Below, one piece after another: positions 1 to 8,094 of a stretch of DNA of 64,000 bases. Both the position numbers and the translations under genes were made by a program. The first letter of the stretch is position 1; each line of letters opens with the position of its first letter. Source of the stretch: Salinicoccus hispanicus (GTDB taxonomy: Bacteria; Bacillota; Bacilli; Staphylococcales; Salinicoccaceae); assembly GCF_009831115.1 (NCBI RefSeq), contig NZ_WUUK01000003.1, positions 62,001 to 126,000 of the forward strand. Direction: 5' to 3'. The notes beneath the pieces are model-generated. The model saw only the letters and a program-made list of their open reading frames with translations. It searched no databases and was not told where the DNA came from.

Positions 1-2
1 GC

Positions 3-203
3 AAAGTGCCATCCGTCGTTGCGAAGCTTGCCATGAAGCATGAAAAGCCATGCTATCTGATATCAGGGCAGGTGACTGAGGATTTGAGTGACCACTTTAC
101 AGCTGCATTTGCCCTGGCAGAAACAGAAGACGATATTCAGCAAGTGATGGAAGACACATCATCCTACTTGGAAAAGAAGATAAAAGAGATATTCTCGAAA
201 TAA
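3..203 (+). CDS. Glycerate kinase, C-terminal end (5' partial)
   Basis: Only the last 66 codons are in the window; the reading frame is open from base 3 and stops at TAA 201-203. The peptide contains VPSVVAKLAMKH followed by a short strand and a gly-containing turn (YLISGQV), which matches the end of GarK/GlxK-type glycerate 2-kinases, where a conserved KG.P..VAK..KK segment precedes the final helices. Such enzymes phosphorylate D-glycerate to feed glycolysis. The gene runs directly into a strong hairpin terminator. Assignment rests on a short stretch, so the family is likely but not certain. Confidence 0.6.
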   Translation, partial: KVPSVVAKLAMKHEKPCYLISGQVTEDLSDHFTAAFALAETEDDIQQVMEDTSSYLEKKIKEIFSK

Positions 204-292
204 AAACTGTCCGGATGTGTAGTGCACCCCTAAAGTTGAACTCCAAAAATTCAACTTTAGGGGTGCACATCAATGATTCCGGACAGTTTTTT
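203..292. terminator. Bidirectional terminator with an enlarged loop
   Basis: Outer arms aaaactgtccgga (203-215) and tccggacagtttt (278-290) pair perfectly over 13 bp. They are flanked by A-runs on the left and T-runs on the right, so the hairpin can end both the glycerate kinase transcript and the convergent aldo/keto reductase gene, whose stop codon begins at 291. The natural loop would be only four bases, but it now holds the 55-bp palindromic insert described at 218-272. Confidence 0.85.
218..272. mobile_element. 55-bp palindromic mini-element with IS3/IS150-like ends
   Basis: The left 25 bases (218-242, starting TGTAGTGCACCCCTAAAG) and the reverse complement of the right 25 bases (248-272, starting TGATGTGCACCCCTAAAG) are nearly identical, with a 5-base centre (243-247). 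The element begins TG and ends CA and is flanked on both sides by ATG (215-217 and 273-275), a 3-bp target duplication. Removing the insert plus one ATG restores a perfect terminator with a 4-base loop. TG...CA ends with GTGCACCC-like inner sequence and 3-bp duplications are typical of IS3-family (IS150 group) elements. It has no coding capacity, so it is a MITE-like or end-to-end deletion remnant. Confidence 0.7.
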
Positions 293-1157
293 AGTCATCA
301 AAGCTGAAGTTGTCAGGGTTCTTGCCTATACGCTGGTTCCTGTCGAGACCATCAATCCGCTTCATATCTTCATCACTGAGCTCGAAATCGAAGATATCGA
401 TATTCTCTGCTATACGGGACCGGTTCACGGATTTCGGGATCGTGGACACACCGTTCTGTACATCCCATCTCAAAATGATCTGGGCGGGTGTCTTATCATA
501 TTTCTCCGCCAGTTCCCGAATGACCGGCTCTTCAAATACGCCGCCGCGGTTAAGAGGAGCCCATGCCTCCAACTTGATGTCATGGTACTCACAGTAGGCG
601 CGCATCTCTGTCTGGGCAAGATACGGATGGTATTCCAGCTGGTTCACCATCGGTTTCACGCGGCACATTGCAAATATGTCTTCAAGGTGCTGCTGATGGA
701 AGTTGCTGACGCCAATCGCCTTCACTTTACCTTCGTCGTATAATTTTTCAAACGCCCGCCATGCTTCAGTGTATTTGCCCTCGATCGGCCAATGGATCAG
801 GTAGAGATCGAGATAGTCGAGTCCAAGGTTTTCGAGACTGATGTCAAAAGCTCTCAAAGTCTCTTCAAATCCTAGATCATCATTCCATACTTTCGTCGTA
901 ATGAACAAGGATTCTCTTGGCAGACCGGATGCTTTAATCGCTTCCCCTACACCTTTTTCATTGCCATAGAAGGAGGCTGTATCGATATGCCTATAGCCGG
1001 CTTCAAGTGCAGAGAGCAGCACATCCTTCATCTGATCGCCTTCCTCGACTTTGTATACACCAAGTCCGATAATCGGCATCTCCACACCATTATGCAGTGT
1101 ATACGTATCTTCAATTGATCGCCCCACGTTCCTCAATCCTTTCATAGTTGCTTTCAT
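291..1157 (-). CDS. Aldo/keto reductase (AKR5-like, YtbE/DkgA type)
   Basis: This 288-residue protein should be a cytoplasmic NADPH-dependent carbonyl reductase with a single TIM-barrel domain. The catalytic tetrad is visible: Asp59 and Tyr64 in DTASFYGNE, Lys89 in TTKVW and His122 in LIHWP. The GVSNF motif and the C-terminal IPKSVNRSRIAEN cofactor-binding segment are intact. The substrate is not readable; members reduce methylglyoxal, 2,5-diketogluconate and other aldehydes. The start is uncertain: ATG 1157 has only a weak ribosome site, and ATG 1145 is an alternative four codons in. The gene is convergent with the glycerate kinase gene and divergent from the ATP-grasp gene. Confidence 0.88.
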   Translation of the reverse strand: MKATMKGLRNVGRSIEDTYTLHNGVEMPIIGLGVYKVEEGDQMKDVLLSALEAGYRHIDTASFYGNEKGVGEAIKASGLPRESLFITTKVWNDDLGFEETLRAFDISLENLGLDYLDLYLIHWPIEGKYTEAWRAFEKLYDEGKVKAIGVSNFHQQHLEDIFAMCRVKPMVNQLEYHPYLAQTEMRAYCEYHDIKLEAWAPLNRGGVFEEPVIRELAEKYDKTPAQIILRWDVQNGVSTIPKSVNRSRIAENIDIFDFELSDEDMKRIDGLDRNQRIGKNPDNFSFDD

Positions 1158-1311
1158 CTTTCATCATATTCCACTTGGCTCATATATATCAAACATATTA
1201 CAAATATTCCATTCGTCATCATAGCCACCGGTGTTTCTGTTAAAATATATAATAAGAAAATTCATCAGAGTATCAAGTTGCAACGATTGTGCATTTAAGG
1301 AGTTTTTGGAA

Positions 1312-2334
1312 ATGAATAGAATAAATATCTTGGTAACTGGTATCGGTGGCCCCATTGCTCAAGGAATCATCCAGGGTCTCAAAAAAAGGCAGGATATCAG
1401 GATTATCGGTGTCGATAGACGTGTTGTAACAGCTGGACACCATCTATGTGATCATACTTATCAGGTGCCCCGCTATACCGATACACAAAAGTATCTATCT
1501 GCCTTGCAGGAAATCACTGAAGCAGAAAAGATAGATGTCATCTTCCCCTCTCTTCACGAAGAGGTAAACATTTTTCATAAGCAACGCAACATATTCAAAC
1601 CACTCATTGCCCTGCCGAACAGTGACGATTTCGAAACACTGATGCATAAGGAACATGCATATCAGAAACTCAGGTCATTGGGACTTGGCAAGTACATCCC
1701 TGTATATAGGGGATTCAATTCGAAAGAAGAACTGTTGGAAATCAAGGAATCTCTATTCAAGTATGACTCCCATTTTGTCGTCAAGACAGTGGACAGCTAC
1801 GCTTCCCTCGGGTTCGCCATTCTGACCGATAAGGAAAACTATCTGTCTGCACTGAAGCATGCAAGAAAACACATCATCGACTTCGAAGACTACTGCGAAA
1901 TCATCGATCCCAAAGCGCGTAAAATGGCGATGGAACGCATCGAGGGCAAGGAATTCAGTGTGGATGTCCATCTCTACAAAGGTCAGGTGGTTGTTTCTGT
2001 ACCAAGAGAACGGACAGGGGTTTCCAACAACATTGTTCTGGATGGCAAAGTCGTCCAGCATGAAGAGCTGATCTAGGCCTCAAAGGAGATCACCGAAAGC
2101 CTGGTGACCGATGGATTCATCAACATCCAGTTCATGGAGAGCGAAACCGGCTATAAACTGACTGATATCAATCCCCGCTTCTGCGGCAGTCAGGTCATGA
2201 GCCTCGGCGCAAACGTCAACTTCCCCTCGCTGTTCATCGACTATTTCCACCTCGGCAATGCGGTTCCGGTAGAACCTGTCTGGAATACAAGAATGCTCAG
2301 ATTCAGAGATCAGATATTCATATCTGAAGATTAG
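1312..2334 (+). pseudogene. ATP-grasp (carbamoyl-phosphate-synthase-like) gene interrupted by an in-frame TAG
   Basis: ATG 1312 follows a good ribosome site (aaggag at 1297-1302). The frame encodes an N-terminal Rossmann-like half (NILVTGIGGPIAQGIIQGL), a nucleotide-binding lysine region (FVVKTVDSYASLGF) and the MERIEGKEFSVDV strand, then meets TAG at 2074-2076. After the stop the same frame continues without further interruption to TAG 2332-2334. That part carries the FINIQFM strand and the DINPRF metal-binding motif essential for ATP-grasp catalysis. Read through, the protein would be about 340 residues; the 254-residue product alone lacks the metal site. One base change explains it, so this is a young pseudogene, a strain polymorphism or a sequence error. 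It lies 14 nt upstream of the flippase gene. Confidence 0.8.
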
Positions 2335-2348
2335 AACTGTGTAAACAT

Positions 2349-3872
2349 ATGAAAAAAGCAGTCATACTACTTATGATCCTGACCATCGTTTCCAAGATCT
2401 CCGGATTTTTCAGAGACCTGACACTGGCCTATTTTTATGGTGCATCCGAAATCAGTGATGTCTTTCTGCTTGCCAACAGCATTCCGACCATCGTCTTCGG
2501 CGTAATTGCTGCAGGCATTTCAACAGGATACATCCCACTCTATTCCCGGATTGAAAATGAGCTTGGATTGCAGGCTGGTATAAAATATACAAACAATCTG
2601 ATAAACGTGCTGCTCGTGGGCACGACCTCAATCGTCATACTCGCATTGATTTTCACCGAGTACCTGGTGAAAGTGTTCGCCATCGGATTTGAGGGAGAAA
2701 CACTTGCCCTTGCCGTAATGTTCACCCGCTTCAGTATTTTTGGCATCTACTTCACGATTGTCATCCGTATTCTGAGTGCCTATCTGAATTACAATAAAAT
2801 ATTTGCCGTGCCTTCATTGATCGGCATCCCGATGAACTTCGTCCTGATCGTTGCCATCATCATCAGCAGCCGTACAGAGTGGATTCTTGTACTCGCCATG
2901 GCAAATGTTATCGCCCTGTTTGTACAGTTTCTCATCATCATGTTCTTCTCACACCGGCATGCTTTCAGATTCAAGCCGATATTCAAACCAAAAGACAGGC
3001 ATATCAAGGAAATGGCGGCGCTCGCATTTCCAGTCATTCTCGGCACCAGCGTGTCACAGCTCAACCGTCTCGTGGACCGCTCACTTGCCTCCTGGATCAC
3101 TGTGGGCGGCATTTCATCCATCAATTATGCCAACACGATGAATACCGCCTTTATCGGAATCTTTGTCGCTTCCTTTGTGACAGTATTCTACCCGGATATA
3201 TCAAGAAAGGGTGCCAAAGGCGATATGGACGGCCTTAAATATACGATGAACCAGACCATACTCGGCGTCCTCATCCTGATCATCCCTGCAACCATCAGTG
3301 CCATGATACTTGCAGAACCAATCGTACGCCTCTTGTTCGACCGGGGTGCATTTGACGAAAAAGCAGTCGCACTCACAACGTCTGCGTTCTTCTTCTATGC
3401 CATCGGACTGGCAGGCACCGGCATCAATCTGGTGCTGACACGTGTGTTCTATGCCCTGCAGGATACAAAAACACCGATGATCAACAGCGCAATCGCCATG
3501 GGAATCAACCTTGGCCTGAACTTCCTGCTTGCGCCGATACTCGGGCTAGGAGGACTGGCACTCGCAACCAGCATCTCATCACTGATTACAGTCGTGCTGC
3601 TGACATACCAGCTGCGCAAAAAACTCGGCCGCCTGAACCTCCGGACACTCATTCCTTCCGTCATCAAAATGACAGGCGCAGCAGTCCTCTCAGCTGGAGT
3701 CGCCTTTCTGGTCTTTGGCGCATTGGAAGCTGCCGCCGGCCTATACATCAGTATGATTGCAGCCCTTTTCGTAACGGTAGTGCTTTATTTCGTTTCAATC
3801 ACGCTACTTAAAGTTGAGGGCGTCCAGACGTTCATAGATGCAGCACTGAGCCGCTTCAGAAGAAAGGGGTAG
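2349..3872 (+). CDS. MurJ/MviN-family lipid-linked glycan flippase
   Basis: This 507-residue integral membrane protein of the MOP exporter superfamily has about 13-14 hydrophobic segments throughout. The N-terminal stretch (VSKISGFFRDLTLAYFYGASE, then SDVFLLANSIP) is the signature of the MviN/MurJ branch, including the conserved FR.L..A..FG.....D.F region. Members flip lipid-linked precursors such as lipid II or other polyprenyl-linked glycans outward. Pairing with an ATP-grasp gene suggests an accessory surface polymer rather than the housekeeping flippase, but this is inference. The ribosome site is weak, so translation may depend on the upstream gene, which now carries a nonsense codon. 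Confidence 0.85.
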   Translation: MKKAVILLMILTIVSKISGFFRDLTLAYFYGASEISDVFLLANSIPTIVFGVIAAGISTGYIPLYSRIENELGLQAGIKYTNNLINVLLVGTTSIVILALIFTEYLVKVFAIGFEGETLALAVMFTRFSIFGIYFTIVIRILSAYLNYNKIFAVPSLIGIPMNFVLIVAIIISSRTEWILVLAMANVIALFVQFLIIMFFSHRHAFRFKPIFKPKDRHIKEMAALAFPVILGTSVSQLNRLVDRSLASWITVGGISSINYANTMNTAFIGIFVASFVTVFYPDISRKGAKGDMDGLKYTMNQTILGVLILIIPATISAMILAEPIVRLLFDRGAFDEKAVALTTSAFFFYAIGLAGTGINLVLTRVFYALQDTKTPMINSAIAMGINLGLNFLLAPILGLGGLALATSISSLITVVLLTYQLRKKLGRLNLRTLIPSVIKMTGAAVLSAGVAFLVFGALEAAAGLYISMIAALFVTVVLYFVSITLLKVEGVQTFIDAALSRFRRKG

Positions 3873-3878
3873 AAAATA

Positions 3879-4142
3879 ATGCTGGACAAGCATAAAGTCA
3901 TATCACTCACCTGCTTCCTGACATGCATTTTAATCTGGGTATCTAATGTGGTCTTTCAAGTGGCCAGCCCCTTTTGGATGCTGACTCTCCTCATTGCGCC
4001 TTTCGGACTCGTCTTTGCCCTATTAGGAAGAAGTTTTTGGCTGGTCATTGGCAATACCCTGATGTTCTTCAGTTTTTTCATACTCATGGCTACTGGATAT
4101 TATATAAATTCAAGATCAGCAGGGTTCATACTCAATTTCTAA
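3879..4142 (+). CDS. Small membrane protein, unknown function
   Basis: This 87-residue protein starts six bases after the flippase stop, with aaagggg as ribosome site. It has three hydrophobic segments (about residues 7-25, 30-50 and 55-75), each short enough for one membrane pass, and no recognisable domain. Position and spacing put it in the same transcript as the flippase, followed by a strong terminator. It resembles many small staphylococcal membrane proteins of unknown role, and I do not assign a function. Confidence 0.65.
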   Translation: MLDKHKVISLTCFLTCILIWVSNVVFQVASPFWMLTLLIAPFGLVFALLGRSFWLVIGNTLMFFSFFILMATGYYINSRSAGFILNF

Positions 4143-4150
4143 CATGTTTC

Positions 4151-4210
4151 TCCATACAATAAATAACGTCCATTCTCTATCGTGAGAATGGACGTTATTT
4201 ATTGTATGGA
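4151..4210. terminator. 27-bp perfect hairpin, bidirectional terminator
   Basis: Bases 4151-4177 and 4184-4210 are perfect inverted repeats with the 6-base loop tatcgt. The inner part is GC-rich (cgtccattctc) and the outer part AT-rich, giving U-rich tails in both directions. It separates the flippase operon from the convergent chrA pair. The stem is unusually long for a simple terminator. Confidence 0.85.
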
Positions 4211-4260
4211 AATGTATTGATGTGATTTCTTATTCTAATCGAAATATCAGGAGCAGGTTC

Positions 4261-4788
4261 CTATAATAGTACAGCACCATATACAAGGCCGAAAATTATG
4301 ACGAGTGCGGGATGGACTTTGAATTTTGTCAGCATCAGCAAGCTTGCTACAGTCAGTATGACTGTATGGATCACTCCTGAGTCAATGTAGGAACTGCTGA
4401 AGAAATCGAATGCGATGATGCCGAGCAGTATTGCAATGACCGGCCTTATCAAGGTGGTCAATGTATCGAATTTCTTCGTGCCTTTGAGTTTATACAATAG
4501 ACCCGCCAGGAACACCATGAGCAGCAGTGACGGCATGACTGTGGCTGCAACTGCGACTGTTGCACCGAGTACACCGCCCACTTCAAAACCGATGAAACCG
4601 GCCATCTTTGTGGCAATCGGTCCCGGCAGTGCATTACCCAGAGCCAGCACTTCCGCGAACTCCTGGGAAGTCATCCATTCATAGTTCTGTACAACCTCCT
4701 GCTCCACAAGCGGAATCGAGGCGGGGCCGCCGCCGTAACCGAGTATTCCGGGGATGAAGAAGGCGAGAAATATCTTCAGATAGATCAT
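4261..4788 (-). CDS. chrA: Chromate transporter, short-chain ChrA, second subunit
   Basis: This 175-residue, single CHR-domain membrane protein has the N-terminal motif LGYGGGPASIPLVEQEVV followed by ALGNALPGPIATKMAGFIG, the hallmark of ChrA proteins. Short-chain ChrA halves are encoded as adjacent pairs and assemble as heterodimers in opposite orientation. The physiological substrate may be chromate or another anion; many genomic ChrA copies are unproven. Its ATG overlaps the stop of the upstream half (ATGA, 4785-4788), implying translational coupling. It is the last gene of the ggt-chrA-chrA transcript. Confidence 0.88.
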   Translation of the reverse strand: MIYLKIFLAFFIPGILGYGGGPASIPLVEQEVVQNYEWMTSQEFAEVLALGNALPGPIATKMAGFIGFEVGGVLGATVAVAATVMPSLLLMVFLAGLLYKLKGTKKFDTLTTLIRPVIAILLGIIAFDFFSSSYIDSGVIHTVILTVASLLMLTKFKVHPALVIIFGLVYGAVLL

Positions 4789-5321
4789 ATGCGCCCCTCC
4801 TTCCTGAGCAGACTGAAGCCGACGATCAGCAGAATGATGATGGCAGGGTGTATTTCAAGCACTGCCAATAGAACAAACGCGACGAGTGTAAACAGAATGA
4901 GAAACTGCCATGTCGTCCTGCCCTTCGCCTTGGCCAGGAATTCATACGTCAATATGAAGAGCATCACACCGACTACAGGCATGACACCATGACTCATCCC
5001 CTGCACCCAGCCGAGATCCTTGAACTCGGTAAAAAGCTTCAGCAGGATGATCATCAGTATGATGGTCGGAAGAATCGTTGCAAAAACGGCATTGGCCAAT
5101 CCGAGCCACCCTTTTTGCAAGTATCCGATATAGCCGGCGAGCTTGGTCGCAATCGGTCCTGGGAGTACATTGCCGATGGCAAGCGCATCCTGGAACTCCT
5201 CGTCGGTCATCCATTTATAAGTATCAACCACTTCTTTATGTACAAGGGGTATGGACGATGGTCCACCGCCGTACCCCAGCATTCCTACTTTGAAAAATGA
5301 CCAGAAAATTTTAAAATGCAT
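4785..5321 (-). CDS. chrA: Chromate transporter, short-chain ChrA, first subunit
   Basis: This 178-residue CHR-domain protein is paralogous to the downstream half. The motif LGYGGGPSSIPLVHKEVV lies near residue 15 and NVLPGPIATKLAGYIG near residue 50, with four to five further hydrophobic segments. It would pair with the 175-residue partner to form one transporter. The ribosome site aggag sits inside the end of the gamma-glutamyltransferase gene, and the ATG is nine bases after that gene's stop, so the three genes form one operon. The link to GGT is odd and is discussed as a finding. Confidence 0.88.
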   Translation of the reverse strand: MHFKIFWSFFKVGMLGYGGGPSSIPLVHKEVVDTYKWMTDEEFQDALAIGNVLPGPIATKLAGYIGYLQKGWLGLANAVFATILPTIILMIILLKLFTEFKDLGWVQGMSHGVMPVVGVMLFILTYEFLAKAKGRTTWQFLILFTLVAFVLLAVLEIHPAIIILLIVGFSLLRKEGRI

Positions 5322-5330
5322 CGTTTTCTC

Positions 5331-6920
5331 CTAATAGATAGATATTGAACCGTCTGTCCGTGATTCGGTACCGCCAATCAGAGCACCATCCTCGCCACGG
5401 ATGATGACCTGCCCCCGTCCGAAACTGTTCGGTTCGAGATTGACACTGACTTTATGACCCCGTCTGGCAAGTGCCCGGGCATGATCGGCATCGAAGCGAT
5501 CCTCGACGTCGATGTCCATGCCGGATTTGAACTGCCATCTCGGCGCATCCAGTGCACTTTGCGGGTTCATGCCATAGTCGATCAGATTCATGGCGACCTG
5601 CAGATGTCCTTGAGGCTGCATGAAGGCACCCATGACACCGAATGGACCGACTGGCCTGCCTGCTTTTGTGATGAAGCCCGGGATAATGGTATGGAATGGC
5701 TTTTTGCCACCCCCCACATAATTGGCATGGGTCTCATCCATCGAGAAGTTGTGCCCCCTATTGTGCAGGGCAAGGCCGGTCTTCGGAATGACGACGCCGG
5801 AGCCGAATCCCATATAGTTGCTCTGGATGTAGGACACCATATTGCCTTCACTGTCCGCTGTTGCCAAATATACCGTGCCACCCTGTGGCAGATCACCGTG
5901 TGTTCTCAGTTCTGCCTGTTCAGTGATTTCACTGCGCCGCTGTTCCAGATATTTTTCATCCAGCAGATCGGCTGTTTCCACTTTCATATGTGCGGGATCT
6001 GCGACATGGGTCGTCGTATCGGCAAATGCCTGTTTGATTGCTTCTATCTGATGGTGATACGTCTTTTCGTCCAGTGTTTCGAATGCATCATCTTTCAGCA
6101 TACCGAGTGCCATCAACGCTGTCACACCCTGACCGTTCGGCGGAATTTCATGAATTTCATGTCCTTTATAGCTCATACTGATCGGATCCACATACTCGAC
6201 TTCAAAGTTTTTAAGATCCTCATGTGTCAGCAGTCCACCTGTCTCATTGCTGTATTCGACGATGCGGTCGGCAAGCTCCCCTTCGTATACACTTTTGGCA
6301 TCTGTCTCCGCAATGTCCTCGAGTGTTGCAGCGTGATGCGGCAGCCTCTTTATTTCACCAGCAGTTGCTGTGCCGAAAATATTGAGCCATGGCTTGATCT
6401 CTTCAAATTGCTCAACCTGCTGGCTGTAGTTCTGGTAGGCAGCCTGCCAGTATTTTGCAACGACCGGTGTAATGGCAAACCCTTCACGTGCTGCCCGGAT
6501 TGCTGGTGCAAGCACTTCCTTCAATGTCAGGTTCCCAAAGTCATCGATCAGACTTGCCCATGCTTTCGGAACCCCGGGTACATTGACAGGCAGCCAGCCG
6601 AACTTCGGCATCTCATTGAATCCTTTTTTCCTGATTTCTTCCATGCTCAGTTTTTCCGGGGAACGCCCGCTGGCATTCATGCCGTGCAGTTTGCCGTTCA
6701 TCCAGGCGATCATGAAGGCATCTCCGCCGATACCATTGCTTGTCGGTTCCACAACAGTCAGGGTGGCTGCTGTTGCAATGGCTGCATCCATGGCATTGCC
6801 GCCCTGCTTCATCACCTCGATGCCTGCATCGGTGGCGATTGGATGTGTTGTGGCCACCATCCCATTTTTTGCGTAGACACTGAAACGTCGATTGAGATAC
6901 GGGTAACTGTAATGATTCAT
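5331..6920 (-). CDS. ggt: Gamma-glutamyltransferase-like Ntn hydrolase
   Basis: A 529-residue GGT-family autoprocessing enzyme that hydrolyses or transfers gamma-glutamyl groups from glutathione or similar compounds. The large-subunit motif (ATTHPIATDAGIEVMKQGGN, EPTSNGIGGDAF) is followed by the processing site GGTVYLATAD. Its threonine, near residue 349, should become the N-terminal nucleophile of the small subunit. No signal peptide is visible, so the enzyme is probably cytoplasmic, like Bacillus YwrD, rather than secreted. I chose ATG 6920 because aaaggagag lies eight bases upstream; an in-frame start 19 codons earlier lacks a ribosome site. Confidence 0.9.
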   Translation of the reverse strand: MNHYSYPYLNRRFSVYAKNGMVATTHPIATDAGIEVMKQGGNAMDAAIATAATLTVVEPTSNGIGGDAFMIAWMNGKLHGMNASGRSPEKLSMEEIRKKGFNEMPKFGWLPVNVPGVPKAWASLIDDFGNLTLKEVLAPAIRAAREGFAITPVVAKYWQAAYQNYSQQVEQFEEIKPWLNIFGTATAGEIKRLPHHAATLEDIAETDAKSVYEGELADRIVEYSNETGGLLTHEDLKNFEVEYVDPISMSYKGHEIHEIPPNGQGVTALMALGMLKDDAFETLDEKTYHHQIEAIKQAFADTTTHVADPAHMKVETADLLDEKYLEQRRSEITEQAELRTHGDLPQGGTVYLATADSEGNMVSYIQSNYMGFGSGVVIPKTGLALHNRGHNFSMDETHANYVGGGKKPFHTIIPGFITKAGRPVGPFGVMGAFMQPQGHLQVAMNLIDYGMNPQSALDAPRWQFKSGMDIDVEDRFDADHARALARRGHKVSVNLEPNSFGRGQVIIRGEDGALIGGTESRTDGSISIY

Positions 6921-6997
6921 ATGTACTCTCCTTTTTGAATATTCAATCATGAATTTATGTAAATTAAGTCCCGCCATTTCAGCAGGACTCTATAAAC

Positions 6998-8026
6998 TTA
7001 TCTGCCACAGCATTTCTTATACTTTTTGCCGCTGCCACAAGGACATGGATCATTCCTGCCCACCTTGACCTCATTTACGACTGTCTGTGTTTTCAGTTCA
7101 GACTCCTTATGACCGCGGTATTTGAAGTGCCGTGTATTTTCCACAATACCGGCAATGGTATCGAAAAATTCGCGCTGGTCATCGACTGTGCTGAATTCCA
7201 CATTCAATGTCATCAGGTATTTGACGATTTCATCCCGCTTCGACCCCTGCATGATCATCTGAAGAAGAGATATATATACACTGTGGTGCTTGCCGGCGGG
7301 TACATCGATATTCTCTTCGACCCATTCCTTCAGCTCCCTGTGATATTTTGATTCATCAATGTAGTTCGGGTCGCTGAATTTGATGAACTTCGCAAATTCC
7401 GGCTCATAATAGGGACGGTCGCCCTGGAGCCTGCGAACCATTTCGTACTGGTTGTAGTTCATGTCATCGATGACAATCTGTCTGTTGTCCTGATCGATGG
7501 AAATATCATAGGGTGAGCCCTCGAGAAATTCAACGAGCGCTTCCGGGCTCATCTCCATGCTGTAATACTTCTTGAACAGATGGATCAGCTGTTCAAAGCT
7601 GACGATACCATATAGATGGAGGGCTGCGCGGATGAGGTTGAGCTTACGCTGGATGACAAGCCGCGCTTCACGTTCCTCATCGCTGTCCACTGTGCTGAAT
7701 AGTTCAGGTACACCTTCAGCAACGAAAAAATCGTCTTCCTGCTCAGGATCCTCAAAGGCATAACCCATGATATAGAGGCCGAAAAGGTCCTCGAGGTTGT
7801 ACCTCGCCGCCGGTTCCATGGAAGACTTTTCCCATGTCTCAAAAGAACGTTCATCGATATATTTGTAGGCATATGCTGCCGTCTGTGAAGTATGCTGCTG
7901 CTCGACGATTGCATCGATCAGTTCATTTTTCTTATATTTGGAAAAGTTCTTGATCGAAATTGTACGTGCCAGACGTTTAAGATCGGCCATATTATAATCT
8001 TTCAGGTAGGTTTTTGCATTTTCCAT
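6998..8026 (-). CDS. SEC-C zinc-binding motif protein
   Basis: This 342-residue protein ends in [21 protein letters not shown], a complete SEC-C metal-binding tail (CPCGS...KKCC) as in SecA and YecA-type proteins. The N-terminal 45 residues ([19 protein letters not shown]..) resemble the small helical Rho-N/SAP-like fold that often binds nucleic acid. The middle is acidic and helical with no known domain. ATG 8026 has gaggag nine bases upstream, while two earlier in-frame ATGs are poorly placed. Stand-alone SEC-C proteins are thought to act in ribosome or secretion quality control; the role here is unknown. Confidence 0.78.
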   Translation of the reverse strand: MENAKTYLKDYNMADLKRLARTISIKNFSKYKKNELIDAIVEQQHTSQTAAYAYKYIDERSFETWEKSSMEPAARYNLEDLFGLYIMGYAFEDPEQEDDFFVAEGVPELFSTVDSDEEREARLVIQRKLNLIRAALHLYGIVSFEQLIHLFKKYYSMEMSPEALVEFLEGSPYDISIDQDNRQIVIDDMNYNQYEMVRRLQGDRPYYEPEFAKFIKFSDPNYIDESKYHRELKEWVEENIDVPAGKHHSVYISLLQMIMQGSKRDEIVKYLMTLNVEFSTVDDQREFFDTIAGIVENTRHFKYRGHKESELKTQTVVNEVKVGRNDPCPCGSGKKYKKCCGR

Positions 8027-8094
8027 ATTAGAAAACTCCTCGCTCATGATTCTATCCTTCATTTTACCACATCAGTACGGTCATTGATAAATAA

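Noticed and set aside
1164-1355. 63-codon minus-strand frame between the aldo/keto reductase and ATP-grasp genes
   Set aside because: It overlaps the start of the ATP-grasp gene, has no ribosome site and no recognisable sequence.
2074-2076. TAG as a pyrrolysine or programmed readthrough codon
   Set aside because: Nothing in the window or the expected organism group supports pyrrolysine use, and no readthrough structure is visible; a point mutation is simpler.
5454-6938. 494-codon open frame on the plus strand
   Set aside because: It is entirely antisense to the gamma-glutamyltransferase gene, has no recognisable domain and is rich in Cys/His/Phe, as expected from antisense reading of this codon usage.
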